Below, one piece after another: positions 20,667-28,312 of a DNA stretch of 34,032 nucleotides. Where the stretch lies: the NCBI GenBank assembly GCA_013813765.1, contig JACCRC010000465.1:1-34032 (forward strand), written 5' to 3'. How positions within the stretch are numbered: the first letter of the stretch is position 1; each line of letters opens with the position of its first letter. The position numbers and the translations under genes are program-made. The notes under the pieces were generated by a model that ran no database searches, had not been told where the DNA came from, and saw nothing but the letters and a program-made list of their open reading frames with translations. The stretch is from Deltaproteobacteria bacterium (lineage in GTDB: Bacteria; Myxococcota_A; Polyangia; Haliangiales; Haliangiaceae).

Positions 20667-20765
20667 AGCCGAGGATGCTCACGTGCGTTGACGGGGCCCG
20701 CAACCGTCCTCACACACTATTCCCACGTCGGCTCGTCGGTGGCCCGACCGTGATACGAGGGTCGG

Positions 20766-21239
20766 ATGGCGAAGAGAGTGACCGCGGCGAAGAAGCGAAC
20801 GAAGGCCAAGCCGGCTGCGAAGGCGAAGCGCACCGCGCGACCGCGGCCTGCTGCCAAGAAAACGCAGGCACCGATGATCCAGCGGATCGCGTTCACGATG
20901 TTCGCGATCGAGGACGCGACGCGCGCTCGCGACTTCTACGAGAACGTGCTCGGGTTCACGCGCGGTCTCGCGTCACCCGATGGTGCGTGGACCGAGTACG
21001 ATCTTCCGGGCGGCGGCTGTCTCGCGCTGTTCCGCCATCCGAACCCCGCGTTCGCCCGACCCGGCGGCGGCGCGAGCGTGGCATTCGAGGTTGCAGATCT
21101 CGATGCCCTCAACAAGCGACTGGTCACTGCCGGCGTGAGCTACCAGGGAGACGTGGTGCGCGGGCCGCACTGCCGGATGTCGAACATCCTCGACACCGAA
21201 GGCAACGCGATCATCCTGCACCAGCTCGACCGCGCGTAG
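20766..21239 (+). CDS. VOC (glyoxalase/bleomycin-resistance fold) protein with H1-like basic tail
   Basis: The protein has 157 residues. Residues 1-36 are almost only Lys, Arg, Ala, Pro and Thr (AAKKRTKAKPAAKAKRTARP), like the disordered tails of histone H1-type or AlgP-type DNA-binding proteins. From Met37 a standard VOC domain follows: IQRIAFTMFAIEDATRARDF, YENVLGFTRG, GGGCLALFRHP, ASVAFEVADLDALNKRLV and the C-terminal SNILDTEGNAIILHQLD. VOC proteins are metal-dependent lyases, dioxygenases, isomerases or antibiotic binders. The usual metal-ligand Glu in the last strand position is not obvious here, so activity is uncertain. A start at Met37 would give a normal tail-less VOC protein, but the long start has the same codon bias and no gap. 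Confidence 0.82.
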   Translation: MAKRVTAAKKRTKAKPAAKAKRTARPRPAAKKTQAPMIQRIAFTMFAIEDATRARDFYENVLGFTRGLASPDGAWTEYDLPGGGCLALFRHPNPAFARPGGGASVAFEVADLDALNKRLVTAGVSYQGDVVRGPHCRMSNILDTEGNAIILHQLDRA

Positions 21240-21242
21240 CGG

Positions 21243-21392
21243 CTACTGCCCGGACTTCGCGCGGCGACGCTTGAGGAGTGCGCGGTCTGCGCGCCTGCGT
21301 AGACGCTCGTTCGTCTTCTTCTGGGCGAGCGTGGCGGGATCGAGGTCCGACGTGGCGGCCGTGCGCTTCTTGGTGAACTTGCGTGTGCTCAT
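21243..21392 (-). CDS. Small highly basic protein, function unknown
   Basis: Starting at the ATG at 21392 this encodes 49 residues: MSTRKFTKKRTAATSDLDPA followed by LAQKKTNERLRRRADRALLK and a basic end. About 40% of residues are Lys or Arg. It could bind nucleic acid or the ribosome. No ribosome-binding site is visible and no family is recognised. Its stop lies only 3 bp from the stop of the convergent VOC gene. An in-frame extension to 21485 looks non-coding. Confidence 0.5.
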   Translation of the reverse strand: MSTRKFTKKRTAATSDLDPATLAQKKTNERLRRRADRALLKRRRAKSGQ

Positions 21393-21590
21393 GAGGGCGG
21401 CAAGATAACAGATCGTCGCGAGCCACCCATCCGGGCACGCGCACACACCGAGCGGATGTGCACTGTCGTTTGGGCGCACGCGCACGGCCGCCGCGGGGGA
21501 CCGCTACCTCCGGGTAACATGTTGTTTAGAGACCGCTATTGGCTGATGGAGATACGCGGTTGGCGCGCTTTGCGCATTCCCCTCCCTCGA

Positions 21591-21950
21591 ATGACGGACG
21601 CGGAACCCACCACGGCGCAGCTCTTCGAGCGACTACGGGACAGCCTCGTGGATGTCATTGGGACGGCGGCGGCGGCGACATTCTTGCGACGCGCCATCCG
21701 GAAGGCGGCGCAACGTCGCCCCGAGCTCGAGGCGATCGAGATCACCAAGAACCGCCTCGACTACGACTACCTGCTTCCCGATGACTGGAAGCACGGCCGC
21801 ACGAACCTCGCCGCGCTCGCCGAGCTGTCGTGCGACCTCGAGGAGTTGCTGCTCGATCTCACCGGCACGGTGATGGTGCGAAGGCTTCGATCGATCGCGC
21901 TGCTGACCGATGCTGGGCTGTTTCGGACCAAGGACGCCGACCATGAGTAA
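21591..21950 (+). CDS. Small protein of unknown function, first gene of the KaiC operon
   Basis: The protein has about 119 residues from the ATG at 21591 (ATGs at 21546 and 21519 are possible longer starts). It is soluble and helical: TTAQLFERLRDSLVDVIGTA, then ATFLRRAIRKAAQRRPELEA, a short LDYDYLLPDDW motif and a Leu-rich C-terminus (ELSCDLEELLLDLTGTVMV). It does not resemble KaiB or KaiA. Its stop overlaps the KaiC-like start by 8 bp (ATGAGTAA), so it should be made together with KaiC and is a likely partner or regulator of it. The 105 bp before it contains AACATGTT (21516-21523) but no clear promoter consensus. Confidence 0.7.
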   Translation: MTDAEPTTAQLFERLRDSLVDVIGTAAAATFLRRAIRKAAQRRPELEAIEITKNRLDYDYLLPDDWKHGRTNLAALAELSCDLEELLLDLTGTVMVRRLRSIALLTDAGLFRTKDADHE

Positions 21951-23394
21951 GAAGCTCGAAGTCACCCCGACCGGAGATGAGTCCCTCGACGAGATCCTCG
22001 GCGGAGGGATCCCATCGCACTCCGTCGTTGTCATTGCCGGCGAGCCGGGATCCGGCAAGACGGTCATGACGCTGCAGATGCTGTTCGCGGCTGCGCGGAG
22101 GGGGCAGGACAGCCTCTACCTGACGACGTTGTCGGAGCCCGCGATCAAGGCCATGCGCTACGCGCAGCAGTACGGGTTCTTTGACGGCGAGCTGTTCGAG
22201 AAGCACATCCGGTTTCACGACCTCGGCAGCATCCTGCGCGAAGGCGCACAAGCGACGATGAACGAGATCGAGCGGCTCGTGGTGGAGCGCGAGCCCGCGT
22301 TCGTCGTCATCGATAGCTTCAAGGTGCTCGGTGACGTGCTGCGTGGACAGGTCGATGGACGTCCCCTCATCTATGACCTCGCGGTCCAGATGGCGGGATG
22401 GGGAGCCACCACGTTTCTCGTCGGCGAGTACAGCCGCGCGGAACACGCGTCGTTCGCGGAGTTTTCGATTGCCGATGGCATCCTGCAGCTCGGGACCACT
22501 CGACAGGAGCTGCAAGCGATCCGCGAGATCGAGGTGATGAAGCTCCGGGGGGCCGCGCACCGGTCCGGCACCCACTTCTTCGAGATCAGCGAGCACGGGC
22601 TGCGGTTCGTTCCCCGGGTCTCGATCCCCGCCGATGTCGATGCGCACCCGGCAATCGGCAACGACGAGCGCGTCCTCACCGGTGTGGCCGGGCTCGACGA
22701 GCTCCTCGATGGCGGACTGCCACGAACCAGCGCGACCGTGGTGCAAGGCGGCACGGGCACTGGCAAGACGCTTCTTGGCCTGCAGTTCCTGATCGAGGGA
22801 GCCCGGCGCGGCGAGAAGGGCGTGCTGTTCACGCTCGAGGAGACGCCCGCCCAGATCCGCGCGGTGGCGCGCAGCTTCGGCTGGGACCTCGCGAAGCTGG
22901 AACGCGAGGGGATGCTCGCCATCAAGTACACCTCGCCGGTCGAGCTCTCGACCGATCGCTACCTCGACCAAGCGCGCCGTGAGGTGAAGTCGCTCGGCGC
23001 ACAGCGTGCGGTGTTCGACAGCCTCACGACGATGCAGCTCGGCGTTCACTCGGAGCGCCGGTTCAAGGAGCTGGTCTACGCGATCACGAAGTATTTGCGT
23101 GGGAGCGGCGTCACCGTGGTCATGACGTCGGAATCTCCGGAGCTCCTCGGGAACGCGCAGCTCTCGGGGCACGGCGTGTCGTTCATCGCCGACAACTTCA
23201 TCAAGATCCGGTACGTCGAGCTCGACGGCCGACTCGACCGGGCGATCTCGGTGATCAAGTCACGCGGCGTCGCGCACGACTCGGAGCTGAGGGGCTTCAC
23301 GATCGGCAAGGGAGGCCTCCAGGTGGTCAGCGGTCGGTTCAAGAATCTGCGCGGCGTTCTGACCGGTCAGCCGTCCCCGGTGAGTCAGGCATGA
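21943..23394 (+). CDS. KaiC-like double-domain ATPase
   Basis: This 483-residue protein is a tandem RecA-like ATPase of the KaiC/RadD group. The first domain has Walker A GEPGSGKT (about residues 33-40) and the second GGTGTGKT (about 269-276). The second domain keeps the catalytic pair (FTLEETPAQIRAVARSFGW). The first has LTTLSEP, where one of the two usual Glu is Ser. In KaiC the second domain is autophosphorylated on adjacent Ser431/Thr432. Here the corresponding residues are Ser413-Phe414 (HGVSFIADN), so only one phosphosite remains. The C-terminal A-loop tail of clock KaiC is reduced to a short Ser/Pro end. It overlaps genes on both sides (ATGAGTAA upstream, ATGA downstream). It is probably a phosphorylation-state switch feeding the histidine kinase, not a circadian clock, since no kaiB is present. 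Confidence 0.92.
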   Translation: MSKKLEVTPTGDESLDEILGGGIPSHSVVVIAGEPGSGKTVMTLQMLFAAARRGQDSLYLTTLSEPAIKAMRYAQQYGFFDGELFEKHIRFHDLGSILREGAQATMNEIERLVVEREPAFVVIDSFKVLGDVLRGQVDGRPLIYDLAVQMAGWGATTFLVGEYSRAEHASFAEFSIADGILQLGTTRQELQAIREIEVMKLRGAAHRSGTHFFEISEHGLRFVPRVSIPADVDAHPAIGNDERVLTGVAGLDELLDGGLPRTSATVVQGGTGTGKTLLGLQFLIEGARRGEKGVLFTLEETPAQIRAVARSFGWDLAKLEREGMLAIKYTSPVELSTDRYLDQARREVKSLGAQRAVFDSLTTMQLGVHSERRFKELVYAITKYLRGSGVTVVMTSESPELLGNAQLSGHGVSFIADNFIKIRYVELDGRLDRAISVIKSRGVAHDSELRGFTIGKGGLQVVSGRFKNLRGVLTGQPSPVSQA

Positions 23395-24947
23395 ACGATC
23401 ACGACATCCATCGGTTCGCGAGCACCCTCGCCGAGATCGCGCACGCGCTCGAGCACGTCGACGAGGTGCAGGCGCGTGTGGGCCGCGTCCTCGAGCTGAC
23501 GGCCACCATGGTCCCGTACTCGCGGATCACGCTCCTCGACATCGAGGACAGCCAGCACCAGATCCACACCGTGCCCACCGCGGAACCGAAGTCGGTCGCC
23601 GTGCTGGCGTCGTCACTCCTGCGGACCTGGCGGCGCATCGTCGATGACACCGATCATCGCTGCGACGAGCTGCCGGCCGAGAGCCTCACGCTCCCGGTGA
23701 TGGGGCTCGATCGGATCAACGGCCTGATCCGGGTCGAGCCGCCGGACCAGGGCGTCTACGACGCGACGCATCTCCGGCTCCTGTCGGTCGTCGCGGCGCA
23801 GCTCGGGGCCTACTTGACGATGACGCGCCTGCGCGCCGCGCAAGCGCGACACAACGCGGAGCTGGCGACCGCGATCGAATTCCAGCAGGTGCTCGCCGCC
23901 GTGGTAGGTCACGACCTGCGCAGCCCGCTCGCCGTGATCATGACCGTTGCCTGCATGCTCCGGGAGACCACGACCGATCCGAATCAGCTCCGCGCGCTCG
24001 ATCGTGCACTGTCGAGTGCGCAGCGCGCGAGCCGCTTGATCTCCGATCTGATCGATGTCACCGAGTGCCGCGTTCAGGGCGCGATGCCGATCCGCCGGCT
24101 GCGCACCGATGCACGCAGAATCGTCGATGACGTCGTGGAGGAGGCGCGGATCGCGCACCCGCGCTGCACGATCACGCTCGACATCCAGGGCAACGAGGTC
24201 GTGTTCGGCCAATGGGACCCGCATCGCCTCGCGGAGGTACTGACGAACCTGATCAACAACGCGGTTCATCACGGCTCCTCCGCAGGCACGGTCCGCGTCA
24301 CGATGAGCTACGACAGCTCGATGTTGCAGCTGTCGGTGCACAACACCGGGGATCCGATTCCGGACCACCTCTTCCCGACGATCTTCGATCCGTTCAAGCG
24401 CGGATCGAGTGCACGCGCCGCGGGCAAGCATGGGCTCGGTCTCGGGCTCTACATCGTCGACCAGATCACCCGTGCTCATGGCGGAACGATCACGGTGCTC
24501 TCTACCCACGAGCTCGGGACCACCTTCACGCTCTCGCTCCCGCGCGATGCAGAGGTCCCGCCGCCGCGTCGCCTGGAGCTGTCGCAGACCGTGATGATCG
24601 TCGATGACGATCCCGATGTCCGGATCGGCATCGCTGCCCTCCTCGAGAAGCGCGGGTTCGGAGTGGCGGAGGCTGCCGATGGCCAGGATGCCTACGAGCA
24701 GCTGCTGCGCGGCCTTCGACCGAGCGCGATCCTGCTCGATCTCCACATGCCGCGCATGGACGGCCAGGCGTTCTACGAGCGATGCGCCGGCGATCCTGCG
24801 CTCGCCGACATCCCGATCATCATCGTCTCGTCGGATGCCGCGAATGCCCTCAAGCTGTCGCGAACCGGCGCCGTGCTCGCAAAGCCCGTGAAGGGCGCTG
24901 ACCTGTTGCGGGCACTCGATTCGATCGGTGAGCCCGAGAAGAGCTGA
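23391..24947 (+). CDS. Hybrid histidine kinase (GAF-HisKA-HATPase-REC)
   Basis: The protein has 518 residues and no membrane segment. Domain order: GAF-like sensor (about 5-150), HisKA with phospho-His174 (VVGHDLRSPLAVI), HATPase_c (about 280-385) with N box LTNLINNAVHHG, G boxes FDPFKRGSS and GLGLGLYIVDQI, and a C-terminal receiver (about 400-510) with TVMIVDDDPDV, phospho-Asp450 (LLDLHMPRMDG) and Lys in LAKPVKG. A hybrid kinase of this plan normally passes phosphate from His to its own Asp and then to an Hpt domain. The only Hpt in view is in the protein at 26770-28146. Its ATG overlaps the KaiC stop (ATGA), strongly implying that KaiC state controls this kinase. It converges with the receiver gene ending at 24957, with a 9-bp gap. 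Confidence 0.95.
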   Translation: MNDHDIHRFASTLAEIAHALEHVDEVQARVGRVLELTATMVPYSRITLLDIEDSQHQIHTVPTAEPKSVAVLASSLLRTWRRIVDDTDHRCDELPAESLTLPVMGLDRINGLIRVEPPDQGVYDATHLRLLSVVAAQLGAYLTMTRLRAAQARHNAELATAIEFQQVLAAVVGHDLRSPLAVIMTVACMLRETTTDPNQLRALDRALSSAQRASRLISDLIDVTECRVQGAMPIRRLRTDARRIVDDVVEEARIAHPRCTITLDIQGNEVVFGQWDPHRLAEVLTNLINNAVHHGSSAGTVRVTMSYDSSMLQLSVHNTGDPIPDHLFPTIFDPFKRGSSARAAGKHGLGLGLYIVDQITRAHGGTITVLSTHELGTTFTLSLPRDAEVPPPRRLELSQTVMIVDDDPDVRIGIAALLEKRGFGVAEAADGQDAYEQLLRGLRPSAILLDLHMPRMDGQAFYERCAGDPALADIPIIIVSSDAANALKLSRTGAVLAKPVKGADLLRALDSIGEPEKS

Positions 24948-24956
24948 CGTTCGTGA

Positions 24957-25376
24957 TCAGGGCAGCTCCATCAGCCGCCAGTACGCGCTGATCATCGCCA
25001 TCGCCTTCTCGAACGCCTGGTAGGTGACGGGCTTCACGATGTAGCCAGCCACGTTGAGGCGGAACGCTTCGACGCGATCTCGGTCATCGTTCGACGTGGT
25101 CATCACGATCACGGTCAGCGCACTCAGCGCAGGGTCAGCACGCACCTCGCGGAGGAGCTCGATGCCCGTCATCTTCGGCATGTTGATGTCGAGGAGCACC
25201 AGCCGGCGCCCCGGCGGAAAGGCGCCGCTACGGAGGAGCTCGAGCGCCTCGAGGCCGTTGCGCGCCACGGTGACCTGGGTCGGAAGCTTCGCAGCCGCGA
25301 ACGCCCGGCGCACGGTGATGACATCGACCTCGTCATCCTCGACGAGCAAGAGGTTGAGGGTCCCGTCACCGTCCAT
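24957..25376 (-). CDS. Single-domain response regulator
   Basis: This is a 139-residue stand-alone receiver. The acidic pocket is LLVEDDEVD, phospho-Asp63 lies in LVLLDINMPKMTG, the switch Thr in VIVMTTSNDD and the Lys in GYIVKPV. The long spacing between the second and third strand is typical of Rcp1-like regulators paired with phytochrome-like or GAF kinases. There is no output domain, so it acts by protein contact or as a phosphate shuttle or sink. It lies 11 bp after the NtrC-like gene start region on the same strand (that gene ends at 25388, so this one follows it), likely in one operon. The convergent hybrid kinase is a probable partner. Confidence 0.92.
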   Translation of the reverse strand: MDGDGTLNLLLVEDDEVDVITVRRAFAAAKLPTQVTVARNGLEALELLRSGAFPPGRRLVLLDINMPKMTGIELLREVRADPALSALTVIVMTTSNDDRDRVEAFRLNVAGYIVKPVTYQAFEKAMAMISAYWRLMELP

Positions 25377-25387
25377 GGGGACGGCGT

Positions 25388-26677
25388 TCAGCCGAAGTCG
25401 GACTCTTCATCGGCTTCCTCTCGACCCTCGGCCGCCGGGATCCCGTGCGCCTTCAGCTTCTGCCACAGGCCCTTGCGAGAGAGATCGAGCACCTTCGCGG
25501 CACGCGTTCGATTTCCCCCGACTGCCCGCAGCACGCGCAGCAGGTAGCTACGCTCGAAGCGCTTCGCGACAGCATCGAGGGTCTCGAGCGCGGCGAGATC
25601 AGCGGAGTCATCCGACTCGCCGTCCGTTTGCCGCTGGATGTCGACGGGAAGGTGCTCGACCTCGATCTGGCGCCCTTGCGACAGCACGACGGCGTGGGTC
25701 AGCGCGTGCGCCAGCTCTCTCACGTTGCCCGGGAACGTGTAGCCATCGAGCGCTCGCGCGGCCGAGCTCGAGATCGGCGACCGTCGTCCGTCGTTGAGAC
25801 GATTGAGCATGCGCCCCATGATCGCCTTGAGATCTCTCGCGCGCTCGCGCAGCGGCGGGAGATCGAGCTCGTGAACCTTGAGGCGATAGAACAGCGACGG
25901 ACGGAGCGGCCCGCCCGCGTTCAGCCGCGCACGGTCGTCACCGACCATCACGCGGACGTCGATGTGCCGGTCGCGACCTTCGATCGAGACCTGTCTCTGC
26001 TCGATCAGGCGCAGCAGCTTCGCCTGCAGGCCCGGCGCGAGATCGGTGACGAACTCGATGAACAGCGTGCCCCCATCGACGCGAAGGATCTGTGGATCGG
26101 GACCGCCGAACAGGTGCTGATCGAGCTGATCTCCTGGGAGCGCCGACGCATTGACGGCCATGAACGGCCGCCCTTGCCGCATGCACCGGTCGTGGATCGC
26201 GCGCGCGACGACGGTCCGACCCGAGCCCAGCTCGCCGTAGATCGAGACCGGATGATCGCTCTGTGCAACGAGCCGCACCTGCCGCAGCAGATCGATGATC
26301 GCAGGGCTGTCACCCGCGAACAGCACCTCGAAGCTCACGAGCTCGCTCGGATCACTCTCGCCACTTCGAGCCTCGGTCAGCACGCGCACGAGCCTCGTCA
26401 GCTTCGGAACGTCGAGCGGCTTCATGAGCGCGATCCCCTCTTCGATCGGGAGGGACTCATCGAGACTATCGACGAGGAACAACAGCTCGGCGTTCGGCAC
26501 TCGCTTCGCCAGCCGTAACACCTCGGGCTCGGTCCAGGTCGCGACATCGAGGACCACCAGGTCACCCCAGAGATCCGTCGTATCGCGACTGACGATGTGA
26601 ACTTCGTGGCCCTCGGCCACGAGCGCGGCCTCGATGGCCCGCGCAGCGCTCTCGCTATCGAAGACGATCACTTCCAT
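25388..26677 (-). CDS. NtrC-like response regulator with degenerate AAA domain
   Basis: The protein has 429 residues: an N-terminal receiver-like domain (1-102; Asp44 in LVVLDVATW, Lys86 in LMKPLD), a central AAA domain (about 115-345) and a Fis-type helix-turn-helix at about 385-412 (RTRAAKVLDLSRKGLWQKLK). In place of Walker A GESGTGKE it has GELGSGRT, so the ATP-binding Lys is Arg154. The sigma-54 contact loop (GAFTGA) and its flanks are deleted: LFG (189-191) runs straight on to GGPDPQILRVDGGTLF. Walker B is GGTLFIEFV instead of GGTLFLDEI. The rest (PPLRERARDLKAIM, FPGNVRELAHAL) is normal. It should bind DNA but not remodel sigma-54 polymerase. It is followed closely by the receiver gene at 25376. 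Confidence 0.9.
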   Translation of the reverse strand: MEVIVFDSESAARAIEAALVAEGHEVHIVSRDTTDLWGDLVVLDVATWTEPEVLRLAKRVPNAELLFLVDSLDESLPIEEGIALMKPLDVPKLTRLVRVLTEARSGESDPSELVSFEVLFAGDSPAIIDLLRQVRLVAQSDHPVSIYGELGSGRTVVARAIHDRCMRQGRPFMAVNASALPGDQLDQHLFGGPDPQILRVDGGTLFIEFVTDLAPGLQAKLLRLIEQRQVSIEGRDRHIDVRVMVGDDRARLNAGGPLRPSLFYRLKVHELDLPPLRERARDLKAIMGRMLNRLNDGRRSPISSSAARALDGYTFPGNVRELAHALTHAVVLSQGRQIEVEHLPVDIQRQTDGESDDSADLAALETLDAVAKRFERSYLLRVLRAVGGNRTRAAKVLDLSRKGLWQKLKAHGIPAAEGREEADEESDFG

Positions 26678-26688
26678 CGCGGCACCCA

Positions 26689-26768
26689 GCTGCGTGAGGA
26701 GCCTTTAGTGTTACCTCCAGTACACGCGGACCTCAAGTGGGTGCATCGTCACACGGGTCTCACGCAGC
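26689..26768. promoter_or_regulatory. Inverted repeat upstream of the NtrC-like gene
   Basis: GCTGCGTGAG (26689-26698) and CTCACGCAGC (26759-26768) are perfect complements separated by 60 bp. They fill the gap between the GGDEF-Hpt gene and the NtrC-like gene. They could be paired sites for a regulator, possibly the NtrC-like protein itself, or a long stem. Confidence 0.4.
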
Positions 26769-26769
26769 G

Positions 26770-28146
26770 TCAGGTCTGCTCGACGAGCTGCGCCGTGATC
26801 GACTGGGACGTGCGGCGATACACCACCTGCACGTGTTCGAGGTACCACGCGATCTCGTCGACGACGCGCAAGAGCTCGGTTCGATTGACATCCTTCGCCG
26901 ACTGCTCGAGCCGGTCACCGAGGACGGAGAGGTCATCGAAGCCGAAGGTGCCGCCGGAGCCCTTGAGCTTGTGCCCGAACGCTTTGACCGCTGCGAGATC
27001 GCCGACGCGTGCGGCCTCACGAACGGGGAGCAGCTCGGTGCGCCGGTTCTCGAGGTACCGCGGGATGTGGTGGGCCATGTACGGATCGGCGCGGATCACG
27101 GGGCAGACCGGCCACGGGCGCCGGGAGACAACGACCTGGCCCGGCACGTCGGCATCCGAGCACCAGCGATTGCGCCCGCTGTCCTTCGCCCGGAACAGCG
27201 CGGTATCGGCGGCGGACACCAGCATGGTGGGGGGACGATCGAGCGAGGGTGCCATCGTGGCCACGCCGGCGCTGATCGTCACGACCTTCGCGCACCGCGA
27301 GCGCTCGTGCTCGATCCCGAGCTCCTCGACGGCCGCCCGCAGCCGCTCGGCGACGGCACATGCGCCCGCGGCATCGGTATCTGGAAGCAGCGCGACGAAC
27401 TCCTCGCCGCCGTAGCGCGCGAGCACGTCGGACGGACGCCGCAGGCAGTTCGTCATGGCCGTGGTGACGTCCTTCAAGCAGCTGTCGCCACCGAGGTGAC
27501 TGTAGTGCTCGTTGAAGGCGTGAAAATCATCGACGTCGACGAGCACCAGCGAGAGTGGCGATCCGGGACGTGAGGCGCGATTCCATTCGTTGCGCAGCAG
27601 CGTGTCGAAGTGTCCGCGGTTGGCAATGCCGGTCAACGCGTCGATACTGACCATGCGCTCGAGCTCGCGCGTGGTCTCTTCCAGACGGCGCGCCTGTGCG
27701 GCGAGCTCGGACTCGCGACTGCTGCGGAGCAAGCGCTCGGACCGGAGCTTGAGGGCCGCCCGTGCGCGCGCTGCCAGCTCACCGAGGCGAAATGGCTTGG
27801 CGACGTAGTCCTGAGCTCCCGCCTCGAAGGCCACCTGGATCACGGATTCGTCGCTGCGCGCGGTGATGATGACCACCGGGACGTTTGGAATCAGCTTCGT
27901 GAGCTGGCGACAGACCTCGAGCCCGTCGATATCCGGAAGACCGAGATCCAGGAGCACGAGGTCGGGGCCCAGCGCCTGTGCGACCCGCAGGGCTTCCACG
28001 CCCGAGGCGATAAAGCGCACCTCCTCGCACCCGACGCTGTTCAGGACGTCCCGCACCACGCCGCACAGCGACGCGTCGTCCTCGATCACGAGCGCGCGGA
28101 ACGACGGCGCGTTGGTCGGGCGGAGGGTGTTGAGTTGTGCAACCAC
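26770..28146 (-). CDS. REC-GGDEF-Hpt protein (response-regulated diguanylate cyclase)
   Basis: From the GTG at 28146 the protein has 458 residues in three parts. The receiver (about 16-135) has phospho-Asp67 in LVLLDLGLPDIDG and Lys in YVAKPFR. A short coiled linker leads to a GGDEF domain (about 180-345) with an intact active site RYGGEEF and DALTGIANRGHFD, so it should make c-di-GMP. The C-terminal Hpt domain (about 370-450) has phospho-His in FGHKLKGSGGTFGFDD. The combination means one protein can take phosphate on Asp, pass phosphate via His and make a second messenger. An upstream TTG at 28260 gives an Arg/Pro-rich extension that I regard as untranslated. It lies 92 bp upstream of the NtrC-like gene on the same strand. 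Confidence 0.9.
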   Translation of the reverse strand: MVAQLNTLRPTNAPSFRALVIEDDASLCGVVRDVLNSVGCEEVRFIASGVEALRVAQALGPDLVLLDLGLPDIDGLEVCRQLTKLIPNVPVVIITARSDESVIQVAFEAGAQDYVAKPFRLGELAARARAALKLRSERLLRSSRESELAAQARRLEETTRELERMVSIDALTGIANRGHFDTLLRNEWNRASRPGSPLSLVLVDVDDFHAFNEHYSHLGGDSCLKDVTTAMTNCLRRPSDVLARYGGEEFVALLPDTDAAGACAVAERLRAAVEELGIEHERSRCAKVVTISAGVATMAPSLDRPPTMLVSAADTALFRAKDSGRNRWCSDADVPGQVVVSRRPWPVCPVIRADPYMAHHIPRYLENRRTELLPVREAARVGDLAAVKAFGHKLKGSGGTFGFDDLSVLGDRLEQSAKDVNRTELLRVVDEIAWYLEHVQVVYRRTSQSITAQLVEQT

Positions 28147-28312
28147 GGTGAGTCCGATGCGCTCGCTATGACGTGTTGCGCTCGGTCGGAACCGCCGGCG
28201 AGGCGGCGGAGGCAGAACCGAGCGGCGAGTCGTCACCGTTGCATGCTCCGCACCAAGCAATTATCGATCAGAAATTCACGGAGACGTGGGGTGCGCTGGT
28301 GACTGCCGAGAG

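Noticed and set aside
21591-21950. Possible KaiB identity for the gene before kaiC
   Set aside because: Length is similar, but none of the KaiB thioredoxin-like strand motifs are present and the helical pattern differs.
28147-28260. N-terminal extension of the REC-GGDEF-Hpt protein from a TTG at 28260
   Set aside because: The 38 extra residues are Arg/Pro-rich, lack any conserved pattern and have no ribosome-binding site. The receiver fold begins just after the GTG at 28146.
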